From positions 62,001 through 126,000 of the forward strand of contig CAVUUF010000006.1 in NCBI GenBank assembly GCA_963744575.1: a stretch of 64,000 nucleotides of DNA. The letters are read 5' to 3'. The notes under the pieces were generated by a model. It made no database searches and was not told the DNA's origin. It saw only the letters and a list, made by a program, of their open reading frames with translations. Both the position numbers and the translations under genes were made by a program. Of the stretch, positions 53,064 through 62,077 are shown piece after piece (within the stretch, counting starts at the first letter, position 1; the number at the start of each line of letters is the position of its first letter). Source of the DNA: Palsa-504 sp963744575. GTDB lineage: Bacteria > Actinomycetota > Actinomycetes > Streptosporangiales > Streptosporangiaceae.

Positions 53064-53973
53064 TGCCCGATGTCCAGGTCAGCTCGGTCCGGTTCGAGCA
53101 CCACCGCGCCGCCCTGGGCATCGGCGAGCGCGCCCCCCGCTTGTCCTGGCGCGCCGTCTGCGCCCCGGACGGATGGCAGCAGGCCGGCTACGAGGTGGAG
53201 ATCGAGGCCGAACGGAGCCGGGTCCACGCCGGAATCGGTGCTTGTGCCGTGGCCGGCCCGGCCGCTGCGATCCCGTGACCGCCGCCTGGTCCGGGTCCGC
53301 GTGACCGGCGCCGACGGCCAGACCTCGGACTGGAGCCCGCCGGCCGCGGTGGAAGCGGGCCTGCTGCAGCCCGGGGACTGGACCGCGGCCATGATCACCC
53401 CGGCGGCCGGCCCGGCGCCGCTGGTGCGCAAGCCGTTCCGGCTCGACGCCCCGGTCGCCCGCGCCCGGCTGTACGTCACCGCCCACGGCCTGTACCGGGC
53501 CGAGATCAACGGCCGGCCGGTCAGCGACGACGCGTTCGCCCCCGGCTGGACCAGCTACCACCGCCGGCTGCGCTACCAGACCTACGACGTCACCGGCCTG
53601 CTGCGCACCGACGACAACGCCCTCGGCGCGCAGCTGGCCGACGGCTGGTACCGCGGCCGTCTCACCTTCGTCAGGGGCAAGCGGAACGTCTACGGCGACC
53701 AGCTCGGCCTGCTGGCGGCCCGGCGGCGGCATCGAATGGGCCACCACCGCGCACCTGACCCCGTACGGCCGGGCCGAGGTCTCCTGGCGCCGGGCCGCCG
53801 GCCGGCTCAGCGTCGACGTCACCGTGCCGGCCGGCGCCACCGCCGTCGTCACGCTGCCCGGCGCGGAGCCCGCCGACGCCGGCCCTGGGCGGCACCGGTT
53901 CGATACCGCCTACCGCGACGCGGACGGCAACCCGGTCTGGCGGCCGCCCTTCAGCCCCGGGGAGTTCCAGTGA
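53064..53973 (+). pseudogene. GH78 alpha-L-rhamnosidase, catalytic domain deleted
   Basis: From ATG 53064: VSSVRFEHHRAALGIGERAP RLSW, then a shift near 53240 to SWTSDWSPPAAVEAGLLQPGDW-like sequence and FRLDAPVARARLYVTAHGLY, FAPGWTSYHRRLRYQTYDVT, LADGWYRGRLTF: the N-terminal beta domains. After QLGLLA the frame changes and resumes as GGIEWATTAHLTPYGRAEVS … PAGATAVVTLPGAEPADAG, the C-terminal beta domain, ending at 53973. The whole (alpha/alpha)6 barrel of about 400 residues is gone. Confidence 0.8.
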
Positions 53974-54012
53974 CGAGCACCGCCGCCCGCTCGGTAGCCC
54001 CAAGACGAGCAG

Positions 54013-54040
54013 GTGGCCGGCGGGAGAGCCCGCCGGCCAC
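54013..54040 (+). terminator. Strong hairpin terminator
   Basis: GTGGCCGGCGGG-AGAG-CCCGCCGGCCAC: perfect 12-bp stem with a 4-base loop, 40 bases past the GH78 remnant. Could serve both directions. Confidence 0.8.
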
Positions 54041-54147
54041 GCCCCCGCCGGCCAGTCCTGCGCGCCGCGTCCGTCAGCTGGCGGAACTGGATGCCTGGTC
54101 CGTGGTGTGCAGGAACACCGTCATCAGCGACGTCTCGGCGTCGCCGG

Positions 54148-54360
54148 TTACTTCTCGTAGCTGCGCAGGGCGTTACCCAGGCCGAAGAAGGTGGGGGCCC
54201 AGTGACCGACGAAGATGCCCCACCGGTCCGCCCGGTCCGTCCCGGCCTTCTCGGCCCGCAGGGAGGTCGCCCAGGCCACGAACGACAGGCCGATGCTGGC
54301 GAATCCCGCCATATAGGCATACTCGGAGCGTAGGCCCGCGTCGTGCAGTTTCTCGATCAT
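54148..54360 (-). CDS. Small two-helix membrane protein
   Basis: 70 residues from ATG 54360, preceded by GAGGAGGAGAGC. Two hydrophobic helices (AYMAGFASIGLSFVAWATSL and WGIFVGHWAPTFFGLGNAL) joined by a basic/acidic loop (RAEKAGTDRADR). Small proteins with this WGxFVGxWAPTFFxLGNAL ending are widespread in actinomycetes; function unknown. Divergent from the MerR-type regulator. Confidence 0.75.
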   Translation of the reverse strand: MIEKLHDAGLRSEYAYMAGFASIGLSFVAWATSLRAEKAGTDRADRWGIFVGHWAPTFFGLGNALRSYEK

Positions 54361-54498
54361 GCTCTCCTCCTCATGCTGGTTCGCCCGGCCGCCTGGCGAC
54401 ACAATGGAGCTCACGTGGACAGATCCGGGCGGTTGCGCTCCCTGGTGGAGCCAGGACGGTGGCCGTCTGTCCAGTCGGCTTATCATTAAACATCGGTT

Positions 54499-54512
54499 AG
54501 AGATAAATCTCT
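54499..54512. promoter_or_regulatory. Palindrome AGAGAT-AA-ATCTCT upstream of the MerR-type gene
   Basis: A perfect 14-base palindrome 28 bases before the GTG of the DICT regulator gene, in an AT-rich patch (TTATCATTAAACATCGGTTA). MerR proteins bind palindromes near promoters, so this may be its own operator. Confidence 0.5.
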
Positions 54513-54539
54513 GCACTCTGGGGAAGAGGGTCGGCTGTC

Positions 54540-55421
54540 GTGACCGAGCCGCAAGATGGCCTGTCCATCGGCGAGCTGGCCAGGCGCACCCAGGTGCCCG
54601 CAGCGACGCTGCGGAGCTGGGAAGACAGGTACGGGTTCCCGCGGCCACACCGGCTGGCCGGCGGTCATCGCCGCTACGACCACGGCGACGTCGCCCTGAT
54701 CGAGGCGGTCGCGCGCCTGCGGGCCGCAGGGATGAGCTTGCCGACGGCCATCAGTCACGCCATCTCGCGGACGGCAGCGGCCGAACCGTCCATCTTCGCC
54801 GGCCTGCGCCGTCGCCATCCCACGCTCATCCCGCAGGTGCTGCGCAAGGTCACGCTGCTGGCCCTGACCCGGGCCAGCGAGGACGAGTGCTGCGCCCGGG
54901 CCGAACGGCCGGTCCTTTTCGCCAGTTTCCAGCGGCAGCACTTCTTCCGGCAGTCGGAAGAACGCTGGAACGAACTGGCGCGTACGGCCCGTGCCGTGGT
55001 CGTCTTCGCCGATTTCGCCGCGGCGGCCGCGGCGGGCGACCCGCCGCCGGCTCCGGGGGTACCGGTCAGGGTGCCGCTGCCGGCGGACGCGCCGGCGCGC
55101 CGGGAATGGGCCCTGGTGTGCGAGTCCGAGGACTACCCCGCTTGCGTGACGGGCTGGGAACTCCCGGGGCAACCGAAGACTGCCGACGCCGGCCGGCGCT
55201 TCGAGGTGATATGGAGCGTCGACCCGCGGGTGGTCAGGAGCGCCACCATGATCTGCGCCGAGCTGGCACGTTCGGCCCGGCCCGGCCTCGACCGCCTGCT
55301 GGACAGCCTGCCGTCTCAGCCGGCTCCGCCCGCGTCCGCCGATCTGCACCGGGCCGCTGGCGTGCTCAATCGGATGACCGGTTACCTGGAGCAGGCCGCC
55401 GCGGATCGCGGACGGCCCTGA
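54540..55421 (+). CDS. MerR-family regulator with DICT sensory domain
   Basis: 293 residues from GTG 54540. N-terminal winged helix of MerR type (LSIGELARRTQVPAATLRSW EDRYGFPRP … GGHRRY). The C-terminal part (about 95-240) is a DICT domain, linked by family studies to light or signal sensing next to diguanylate cyclases and two-component systems (VLFASFQRQHFFRQSEERWN, RAVVVFADF). One membraneless cytoplasmic protein. Divergent from the small membrane-protein gene. Confidence 0.85.
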   Translation: MTEPQDGLSIGELARRTQVPAATLRSWEDRYGFPRPHRLAGGHRRYDHGDVALIEAVARLRAAGMSLPTAISHAISRTAAAEPSIFAGLRRRHPTLIPQVLRKVTLLALTRASEDECCARAERPVLFASFQRQHFFRQSEERWNELARTARAVVVFADFAAAAAAGDPPPAPGVPVRVPLPADAPARREWALVCESEDYPACVTGWELPGQPKTADAGRRFEVIWSVDPRVVRSATMICAELARSARPGLDRLLDSLPSQPAPPASADLHRAAGVLNRMTGYLEQAAADRGRP

Positions 55422-55563
55422 TTCGCCACGAACCCGCCCGGCTGGTGGCTGGAATCGCGCAGGCGGCGGCGCGCTGTGCCGGGGTCGGGCGCCGCCGAGA
55501 CGGTGGCACGGCGGCACGGACCGCGCGTGGAGCTAACCTGCGTGCGGAGACCGCGATGCGTGG

Positions 55564-56346
55564 TCAGGGGGACAGGAGCCCGGTCAGGGTGACCGGGCGC
55601 AACCCCCGGCTGGCCAGGCCGCGCACGATCGCGGGCATGGCCGTCACGGTCCCGGAATGCCCGAGATGCAGGCTTACGATCGACCCCGGCCGCGCCTGGG
55701 CGAGCACGGTGGAGACGATCGCGTCCGGCCCGGGATCGGTGTAGTCGAGCGAATCCACGTCGTAGGACACGCAGGTCTGGTAGCCGGCCTTGCGGGCTTC
55801 CCGCTCGATCAGCGGGGTCGCGTACTGCGTTTGCGAGGGCCGGAACCAGCGGCCGATCGAGCCGGTCAGGGCACGCAGCCGCCCCGCGCACCCGGCGATC
55901 TCGGCGTACGCGCCGGCCGCGTCCATGGCCTTGATGTCCAGGTGATGCATGGTGTGATTGCCCAGGTCGTGGCCACCGCCCAGGATCCGCCGCGCGATCT
56001 GCGGGTATTGCCCGAGCCAGGTCCCGACGGCGAGCACCGTGACCCGCGCTCCCGCCCGTTCCGCCTCGGCCAGCAGCGCGTCGGCCATCGGCACCGGTCC
56101 CTGGCCGTGGAAGGTGAGCGCCACCCGGGCCCGGTGTCGCGGCCCGTGCACGACCTGCGGGCCTAGGTGCATCACCGCGTCACCGGTCGGGCTCACCATC
56201 GGCGACGGTGCCGGCGAGGGTGCGGCCGCCGCTGACCCGCCGCTGGGGGGCGCGGTGACCCGCCGCGTGCTTGTGCACCCCGTCAGCCCGGCCCCGGTGA
56301 CAGCTGCGCCGGCCAGGAGCAGGAACTCCCGCCGTTCGATAGGCAC
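55564..56346 (-). CDS. Polysaccharide-deacetylase-like Tat lipoprotein, altered metal site
   Basis: 260 residues. Start ERREFLLLAGAAVTGAGLTGC combines a Tat-like RR motif with a lipobox at Cys24. The NodB-like domain has ALTFHGQGPVPMADALLAEA where the family has TFDDG, so the catalytic Asp and its metal neighbour are replaced by His-Gly. The metal His pair is kept (LGNHTMHHLDI near 128), as are WFRPSQTQY and SLHLGHSGT. Either a different metal geometry or a non-catalytic binder is likely. GTG 56346 is chosen; GTG 56364 is possible. Confidence 0.75.
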   Translation of the reverse strand: MPIERREFLLLAGAAVTGAGLTGCTSTRRVTAPPSGGSAAAAPSPAPSPMVSPTGDAVMHLGPQVVHGPRHRARVALTFHGQGPVPMADALLAEAERAGARVTVLAVGTWLGQYPQIARRILGGGHDLGNHTMHHLDIKAMDAAGAYAEIAGCAGRLRALTGSIGRWFRPSQTQYATPLIEREARKAGYQTCVSYDVDSLDYTDPGPDAIVSTVLAQARPGSIVSLHLGHSGTVTAMPAIVRGLASRGLRPVTLTGLLSP

Positions 56347-56539
56347 GTGACGAACAATACTCACGATTCTGCTACCCGGAACGGCCGCGCTCAGCTGGCC
56401 GTGTACCGCAGGTCCAGGCGTACGCCCCGGGACGCTAGCCGTCGTGATCACGGTCGCCTCGACCCAGGACCGGGCAGGTTCCCGGCGGCCCCGGTACCAT
56501 CGAGCACGATTCGGAACGCGCGATACGAGAGGATCGAGG

Positions 56540-58306
56540 GTGAGCGACACGGAGGGGTGGAAGCCGGGACAGGACACGCAGGCGGTCGCGACGGCCCGGC
56601 TGCAGGGCCAGGACCCGGACAAGATCCACTGCCCGGCCTGGGGAGTCATCGGCAACCTGGGCGACAGCATCTGCTACGCCGGGGTACCCGCGAAGGTCGA
56701 GGCGATCCAGGCCGAGCTGCGCCGCCGGGTCGCCGCGGCCGATCTGCCGGTGCGGGTCATCGCGCCGAACTTCGCGGGCGGGATCTCCGACGGCCAGCGC
56801 AACGGCACACCCGAGATGCGCTACTCGCTGATCGGCCGGGAGACCACCAACGACGGGGTCTGCCTGCACCTGGAGGGAAGCGATGTCCGCGGGGTGATCG
56901 CCGTGGTGGCGTGCGACAAGCCGCCGGTCGGGACGCTGGCCGCGATCCTGGAGCGCAACGTCCCCGCGGTGATCATGTCCGACGGCTCGATCCGGCCCGG
57001 CGTCGACTCCCGCACCGGCGAGCCGATCGACATCGTGTCCTGCTTCCAGGCGGCGGCGGAGCCGCCGGCCGAACGGCGCCGCCTCGCGCTTGAGGGCTCG
57101 CCCGGGCACGGCAGCTGCGGCGGGATGTTCACCTACAACACGATGCAGTCGTTCATCGCGGCCTGCGGCATGGAGCCGCTGCACATGGTCAGCCCGGCCT
57201 CTGAGGACGGCCGCCGTACCGCGGAGTTCCCGGCGCAGCTGCTGGACGCGCTGCAGGCGCTGGCCGAGCGCGGCATCCGGCCCCGCGACATCGTCACCCC
57301 GGCGTCGCTGCGTAACGCGACGCTGGTGGCGATGGCCATGGGCGGTTCCACCAACGTCGTGCTGCACGGGCCCGAGCTGGCCCGCGCCGCGGGCATCGAC
57401 TTCTGGCGCGAGGTGATCACCCAGGAGGAGTTCAACCGGGTATCGCGTGCACTGCCGGTGCTGGTGAACGCCCGCCCGTTCGGCCGTTATTCAATGGTGG
57501 ACATCGACGCCGCGGGCGGCCTGCCGGCGATCGTGCGCGAGCTGCTCGGCGGCGGCTGGCTCGACGGCCACTGCATCACCTGCACCGGAGAGACCCTGGC
57601 CGGGCAGGTCGCCCGGCTGGCCCCGCCGGCGCCGGACGGCGAGGTGATCCATCCGCTGCCGGCGCCGTTCAAGCCGACCGGCGGCCTGCGGCTGCTGCGC
57701 GGCAACCTGGCCCCCGACGGGGGGGCGGTGATCAAGCTGGCCGGCGTCGAGGGCGGCATGGAAGGCGGCCGGTTCGCCGGGCGCGCCCGCGTCTTCGACA
57801 GCGAGGCGGCGCTGATCGGGGCGCTGGCGTCCGCGCCGGAACGGTTCGGGGACCGTGACATGGTGGTGATCCGTTACGAGGGCCCGCGCGGCGCGCCGGG
57901 CATGCCGGAGCTGCTCGATCCGACGTCGCGGATCACCGCGCTGTGCCGCCGCCGCGGCATCACCATCGCGCTGATGACCGACGCCCGCTTCTCCGGCGGG
58001 TCGGTGGGGCTGGTGATCGGCCACGTGTCCCCCGAGGCGGCGCTGGGCGGGCCGATCGCGCTCATCGAAGACGGCGACACGATCGTCGTGGACGTCAACC
58101 ACGACACCCTGGACTGCGCGGAACTGCAGGACGCGGCGACGCTCGCGGCGCGGCAGGCCCGGTGGCAGTCCGAGGCCGACCGCAACGGCGGCACCCACCC
58201 GCTGGTGCGGCTGGCCGGCACCAGGCTGCTGCGGCGGATGCGCGCCTGCGCGCTGCCTCCGCTCCAGGGCGCCGGGCTGTCCGAGACCGGGGCCCGCGGG
58301 TCATGA
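56540..58306 (+). CDS. IlvD/Edd-family dehydratase
   Basis: 588 residues from GTG 56540. Iron-sulfur Cys in VVACDKPPVGT (near 127), GHGSCGGMFTYNTM (near 193) and ITCTGETLAG (near 346), and the C-terminal DARFSGGSVGLVIGHVSPEA. The family comprises dihydroxyacid dehydratase, 6-phosphogluconate dehydratase and sugar-acid (L-arabinonate, D-xylonate) dehydratases. The GIRPR/PPAPF pattern does not settle which; with sugar genes nearby, a sugar-acid substrate is plausible but not shown. Convergent with the hydrolase gene that follows. Confidence 0.88.
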   Translation: MSDTEGWKPGQDTQAVATARLQGQDPDKIHCPAWGVIGNLGDSICYAGVPAKVEAIQAELRRRVAAADLPVRVIAPNFAGGISDGQRNGTPEMRYSLIGRETTNDGVCLHLEGSDVRGVIAVVACDKPPVGTLAAILERNVPAVIMSDGSIRPGVDSRTGEPIDIVSCFQAAAEPPAERRRLALEGSPGHGSCGGMFTYNTMQSFIAACGMEPLHMVSPASEDGRRTAEFPAQLLDALQALAERGIRPRDIVTPASLRNATLVAMAMGGSTNVVLHGPELARAAGIDFWREVITQEEFNRVSRALPVLVNARPFGRYSMVDIDAAGGLPAIVRELLGGGWLDGHCITCTGETLAGQVARLAPPAPDGEVIHPLPAPFKPTGGLRLLRGNLAPDGGAVIKLAGVEGGMEGGRFAGRARVFDSEAALIGALASAPERFGDRDMVVIRYEGPRGAPGMPELLDPTSRITALCRRRGITIALMTDARFSGGSVGLVIGHVSPEAALGGPIALIEDGDTIVVDVNHDTLDCAELQDAATLAARQARWQSEADRNGGTHPLVRLAGTRLLRRMRACALPPLQGAGLSETGARGS

Positions 58307-58324
58307 CCGGGCCGCGCGCCGCCG

Positions 58325-60523
58325 TCATCCGGCCACGGCCCGGTAGCCGAGGCTCAGCACGACCGGAACCGCCCCGAACGACCGGCGGAACCGCGTGCCC
58401 GGCCGGTCCGGCGCATCCGGGTCGTCAATGTCGGGCCAGCGCATCTTCAGGTGCTGGGCGGTCAGGCCCGCGACCGAATACGGGAATTCCATGGCCGAGA
58501 TGTCGTGCGCGCTGAGCAGCCCGCCCCACCGGAACGCGGCGAACACGTTGGCCAGCTCCCGCACGGAGAGGGTTCGGCGCGCGGTCAGCCCGATCAGGTA
58601 GACCGCGCCGGCCAGCTCAACCAGGTCGCTGGCGCACTGCGCCAGCGCCGCCGACCTGGTCCGGAAGACCGTGCCGTCGGGATTGACGGTGCCCAGCCTC
58701 TCGCCGTACACCGGCGAGGAGCGCGGCTGCGCCTGGCACTGCATCCAGTCGCAGGCGGCCAGCAGCTCCCAGGGGATCCCGGCGTGACCGGCCACATCCT
58801 GGTACAGCGGCTGCGCCCGGGTCAGCGGGCCCTTGGCCGTCGCCACGAAGTCGGCGGCTACCGCGTGCGGAATCTGCGCGACGTAGCGGCGCGGGCCCGG
58901 CCGCGAGCCCCGCGGCGTGCCGCCGACAAGGACACCCGCCAGCCCCGGAATGCCGACCGCACCGGGAACGCGCGGGGCGCCGCCAGCCGCCGTCCCCAAA
59001 GCCGGCGCCCCCGGGGCCAGCGTCCCCGAGACCGGGAGGCCCGGCACCGCCGCCTGCGACGCACCCGCTAGCTGAGGACCCCGCGGCGCGGCGGCCGGTG
59101 TCGCGGAGTCATAGCGGTACAGGTTGTACAGCCGCATCAGCGCGATCAGGTGCGAGCCGTAGTCCGGATCGGTGGCGTAGACGCCGGTCAGGGCGGCGGC
59201 GAACGCGTCGGGTAGGTGCCGGTCGGCCATGGCGTGGCGGTACGCCGGCCCGGTGGCCAGAAGCCGGCCGTGATCCTCGATGCTCTCCGCGATGTCGTGG
59301 TACACCCGGAACGGGGCGGTGCGGGTGACCCAGACGCCGTTCTCGTACTCTTGCGTCGGCCGCATGTCACTCCCGGCCGGGCCGGTCCCCTTGATCCCGA
59401 ACAGGTTGCGGTCTGCCGTCGCGAGCTCGCTCTGACCCCAGCCCGACTCGTCGATGGCCTGGGCGATGGTGACCGCGGCCGGGACGCCGTAGGTGTGCTG
59501 GGCCGCGATCGCGCCCGGCGCCACCAGGCTGATGAACGCCTGCTGGGCGGTGGTGCCCGGCGCGGCCGTCAGCGGCGGCGGGCGGTGCCTGCCGTAGCCG
59601 GGAGGGTGCCGGTCCGCCGGGCCGCCGCCCGGCGTGTCCGCCAGCCCCTGCGCTCCCGGGATGGCCGCCGATCCGGGGTTCGCCCGGGCGGTCGCCCCGG
59701 CCAGCTGGGATGCCACTCCCGGCACCTGCGCCGTGTCATCCCCGGCCTGCGAGCCCGGCCCCGGCCGCCTGGCCGGGCTGGCGCCGGCCGTACCGGCCAG
59801 CCCGCCGTTGTCGACGAAGCCGAGCACGCCCTGGGCGGCGAACGGAGCGGGGAACTTGTGCGCGTTCACCGTGAGGGCGGGCAGCGAGTCGCCGCCGACG
59901 GTGTACAGGGCGGTGCCGGTGTACCTGGTGACCACCTCGACGTGCCCGTCGAACAGCACCCAGTCTCCCGGCTGAGGCCGGTAGCCGTCACCGAGCGGGT
60001 GCCAGCGGTGGTGCGCCTGCGCGTCCTGCAGCATGGAAACCACGTCCGGCGAGGCCGGGTTGGGCTGGACGCGGACGTCGGCCCACGGATGCAGCGGCCA
60101 CGGATAGGAGCCGCCCCCGGTCACCCAGCTCTGCTGGCCCACCGCCCTGGCCCCCAGCGCCAGCGTGAGGCTGGCGAAGGCCGCGCACGATTGCCCGTGG
60201 TCGACGCCGTCGGTGCTGTCGGCCTGCCAGATCAGCGCCTCCATCTCGGCCGGTGTCCTGGTCCGGGCCAGCTGCAGGTAGTACCTGGCCACGCTGACGA
60301 TGGCCGATCGCAGCGGCCCGCCGTCCGGCGGGGCTGGTGCGGCGTCCGGCGAAGCCCGCGCGGTCGGCCGGTCCACCGCCAGCAGATGCGCCGGCAAGCC
60401 CGCCGGTGACGTCATGTCGCCGACCGTGCCGTGGGCGAAGGAGAATCCCGTCACCGCTCCGCAGGTGCTGAGGCTCACCAGCGCGGTCGTCCGCGGCCAG
60501 GCCGGCTTCTTCACCGAGTGCAT
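58325..60523 (-). CDS. Secreted multi-domain peptidoglycan hydrolase (CHAP-like + GH73-like)
   Basis: 732 residues from ATG 60523 (GGAGG seven bases upstream). Signal-like N-terminus (about 1-28). A CHAP/NlpC-like part follows (about 60-230) with the nucleophile Cys in HGQSCAAFASLTLALG (~112) and the His in LFDGHVEVVTRYTG (~193). A Pro/Gly-rich linker leads to a glucosaminidase (GH73/FlgJ-like) domain (about 330-480, IDESGWGQSELATADRNLFG IKGTGPAG with the catalytic Glu in ESGWGQSE). A second linker precedes a third, unrecognised helical domain (about 555-732, WELLAACDWMQCQAQPRSSP …). It would cut both the peptide and glycan parts of the wall. Downstream partner of the membrane gene at 60554. 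Confidence 0.75.
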   Translation of the reverse strand: MHSVKKPAWPRTTALVSLSTCGAVTGFSFAHGTVGDMTSPAGLPAHLLAVDRPTARASPDAAPAPPDGGPLRSAIVSVARYYLQLARTRTPAEMEALIWQADSTDGVDHGQSCAAFASLTLALGARAVGQQSWVTGGGSYPWPLHPWADVRVQPNPASPDVVSMLQDAQAHHRWHPLGDGYRPQPGDWVLFDGHVEVVTRYTGTALYTVGGDSLPALTVNAHKFPAPFAAQGVLGFVDNGGLAGTAGASPARRPGPGSQAGDDTAQVPGVASQLAGATARANPGSAAIPGAQGLADTPGGGPADRHPPGYGRHRPPPLTAAPGTTAQQAFISLVAPGAIAAQHTYGVPAAVTIAQAIDESGWGQSELATADRNLFGIKGTGPAGSDMRPTQEYENGVWVTRTAPFRVYHDIAESIEDHGRLLATGPAYRHAMADRHLPDAFAAALTGVYATDPDYGSHLIALMRLYNLYRYDSATPAAAPRGPQLAGASQAAVPGLPVSGTLAPGAPALGTAAGGAPRVPGAVGIPGLAGVLVGGTPRGSRPGPRRYVAQIPHAVAADFVATAKGPLTRAQPLYQDVAGHAGIPWELLAACDWMQCQAQPRSSPVYGERLGTVNPDGTVFRTRSAALAQCASDLVELAGAVYLIGLTARRTLSVRELANVFAAFRWGGLLSAHDISAMEFPYSVAGLTAQHLKMRWPDIDDPDAPDRPGTRFRRSFGAVPVVLSLGYRAVAG

Positions 60524-60553
60524 GACCACACCTCCAGGGTCCAGGAGACGTCC

Positions 60554-61723
60554 TTACCGCGCGGGGCCCGGCAGGGACTTGAGGATGGCCTGCACCTGCG
60601 GGTCGCCGGGGTTATCAGCGTTCTCGAACAGCACGCCCGCGTTCTGCGCGGCCACCGGAGTGGCACCGGGCATCCACTGCTGGTACACGTCGGCGACGAG
60701 CGCCGCCCGGCCTTCCCGGCTGGTCACCGGGCTGGCGCACATGCTGGGGAACCCGGCGCGGGAGATGATGGCCGCCGATCCGGTGTACCTGGCGCAGTTC
60801 TCCGGCTTGCTCTCCAGGCCCGGCTGCACCGCGGGGCTGCCGTTCGCGGCGGTCAGCGTCGCGCCGCCGATGATGTTGTTGATGGCCCGCGCCGCCACCT
60901 CCAGGCTGTCGATCGGGTTGGCCGGGTTGTAGGGGTGGTGCAGGTTCAGCGACCAGGCGATCTCGCCTCCCTGGGTGGCGGTGATGGGCTCGAGTCCCTT
61001 CCTGCCGGTCTTGGGGCTGGCGTAGCCGGGGTTGTCGCCGCTCGTCAGCAGCGAGAAGACCCAGAGAACCTGGCTGGTGTCCTTGCCGCAGGCGAAGTTG
61101 ACCTGGCTCGGCTCGGAAACGACGTTCGGATTCTGGCAGGCGGCGGTTATCTCGCTCTGCACAGTCGCCACGGTCGGCGGCCAGGACGGGCCCGGCCTGA
61201 AGACGATCATCGCGCCGATGGTGAGCAGCACCAGGCCCGCCACCGACCCGATGGCGATCTTGCGGCCGCGGCGCGAGCGGGGTGCCCGGCCCCGGCTCCG
61301 GCTGCGGCGCGAGCGCGGCGGCCGGGCCGGGCGCGAGCCCCGGCCGGGGCGCGAGCGGGGCGCCCGGCTGGTGCGCCGGCCCCGGTCGATCAGCGCCTGG
61401 GTCCGGTCGGTGATCTGGAACGGCTCGTCGTCCGGGATGGGCCAGGCATGGCCGGCCGGGGGACCGGGCCGCGTCCGGCCCGCCGGGGTCCGGCCCTGGC
61501 TGCGTCCGCGTTCCGGGTTTCCCGGGGCGCGCAGGAACTCCCGCTGCCGGTGGCGTTCCCGTTCCCGGTGCGGCTGCGGCTCCGGCTCGCCGGGGTCGCG
61601 GGTCCGCGATTCCCGCCACTCGGAAAGCTCCTGCTCCAGGTCCAGGACTTTGAGTTCTATATCGGAGAACCATTCGTCGTCATTATCGATAAAATTTTCG
61701 AATCCCTCGTTCGTCGCGATCAC
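60554..61723 (-). CDS. Single-pass membrane protein with acidic start and basic linker
   Basis: 389 residues from ATG 61723. An acidic 1-55 segment (FENFIDNDDEWFSDIELKVL), a low-complexity Arg/Pro/Gly/Ser-rich stretch (about 55-155), one membrane helix (IAIGSVAGLVLLTIGAMIVF) and an extracytoplasmic domain of about 210 residues with four Cys (… AACQNPN … VNFACGKDTSQV … NCARYTG … SMCASP). The outer domain reads GEIAWSLNLHHPYNPANPID SLEVAARAINNI. No family recognised. It ends 30 bases before the start of the hydrolase gene, so the two are co-transcribed and probably form a wall-processing pair. Confidence 0.7.
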   Translation of the reverse strand: MIATNEGFENFIDNDDEWFSDIELKVLDLEQELSEWRESRTRDPGEPEPQPHRERERHRQREFLRAPGNPERGRSQGRTPAGRTRPGPPAGHAWPIPDDEPFQITDRTQALIDRGRRTSRAPRSRPGRGSRPARPPRSRRSRSRGRAPRSRRGRKIAIGSVAGLVLLTIGAMIVFRPGPSWPPTVATVQSEITAACQNPNVVSEPSQVNFACGKDTSQVLWVFSLLTSGDNPGYASPKTGRKGLEPITATQGGEIAWSLNLHHPYNPANPIDSLEVAARAINNIIGGATLTAANGSPAVQPGLESKPENCARYTGSAAIISRAGFPSMCASPVTSREGRAALVADVYQQWMPGATPVAAQNAGVLFENADNPGDPQVQAILKSLPGPAR

Positions 61724-61939
61724 CCCTGACGCATGGCCTGCGCTGTGCGCTCTGGACTGGCACTCTGGACTGGCATTCTGGGCTGACGACGACGAAGGAG
61801 GTGCCGGTATGGCAACCCTCGGGCAGCGGTCAGCCGCTTACGCGGCCGACCGGGCCCGGCCCGGCAGGCCTAGCTCGCGTGTTCGACCCATTCTTATTAT
61901 TAGAACACAGATCCGATCCAGTTGGCCAGCGCCGGACTG

Positions 61940-62067
61940 TGCCGCCGGTCGGGTGTCGGCACGGTGATCGCGCTGATGATGCCGTTCTTCATCGCGCTGA
62001 CCATCGTGTGGACCTTGTTCTTCGTCGCCTGGTCCTTCTCGGCATCCCCTGGGGTATCGGCACCTGA
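61940..62067 (+). pseudogene. AbgT-family transporter, last helix only
   Basis: RSGVGTVIALMMPFFIALTI VWTLFFVAW, then a one-base shift, LLGIPWGIGT and stop. This is the C-terminal helix and tail of p-aminobenzoyl-glutamate (AbgT) type transporters. Nothing of the remaining ~470 residues is present. Confidence 0.7.
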
Positions 62068-62077
62068 GGAGCCGGGC

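Noticed and set aside
59216..60409. Plus-strand frame of 397 codons
   Set aside because: Antisense of the peptidoglycan hydrolase gene.
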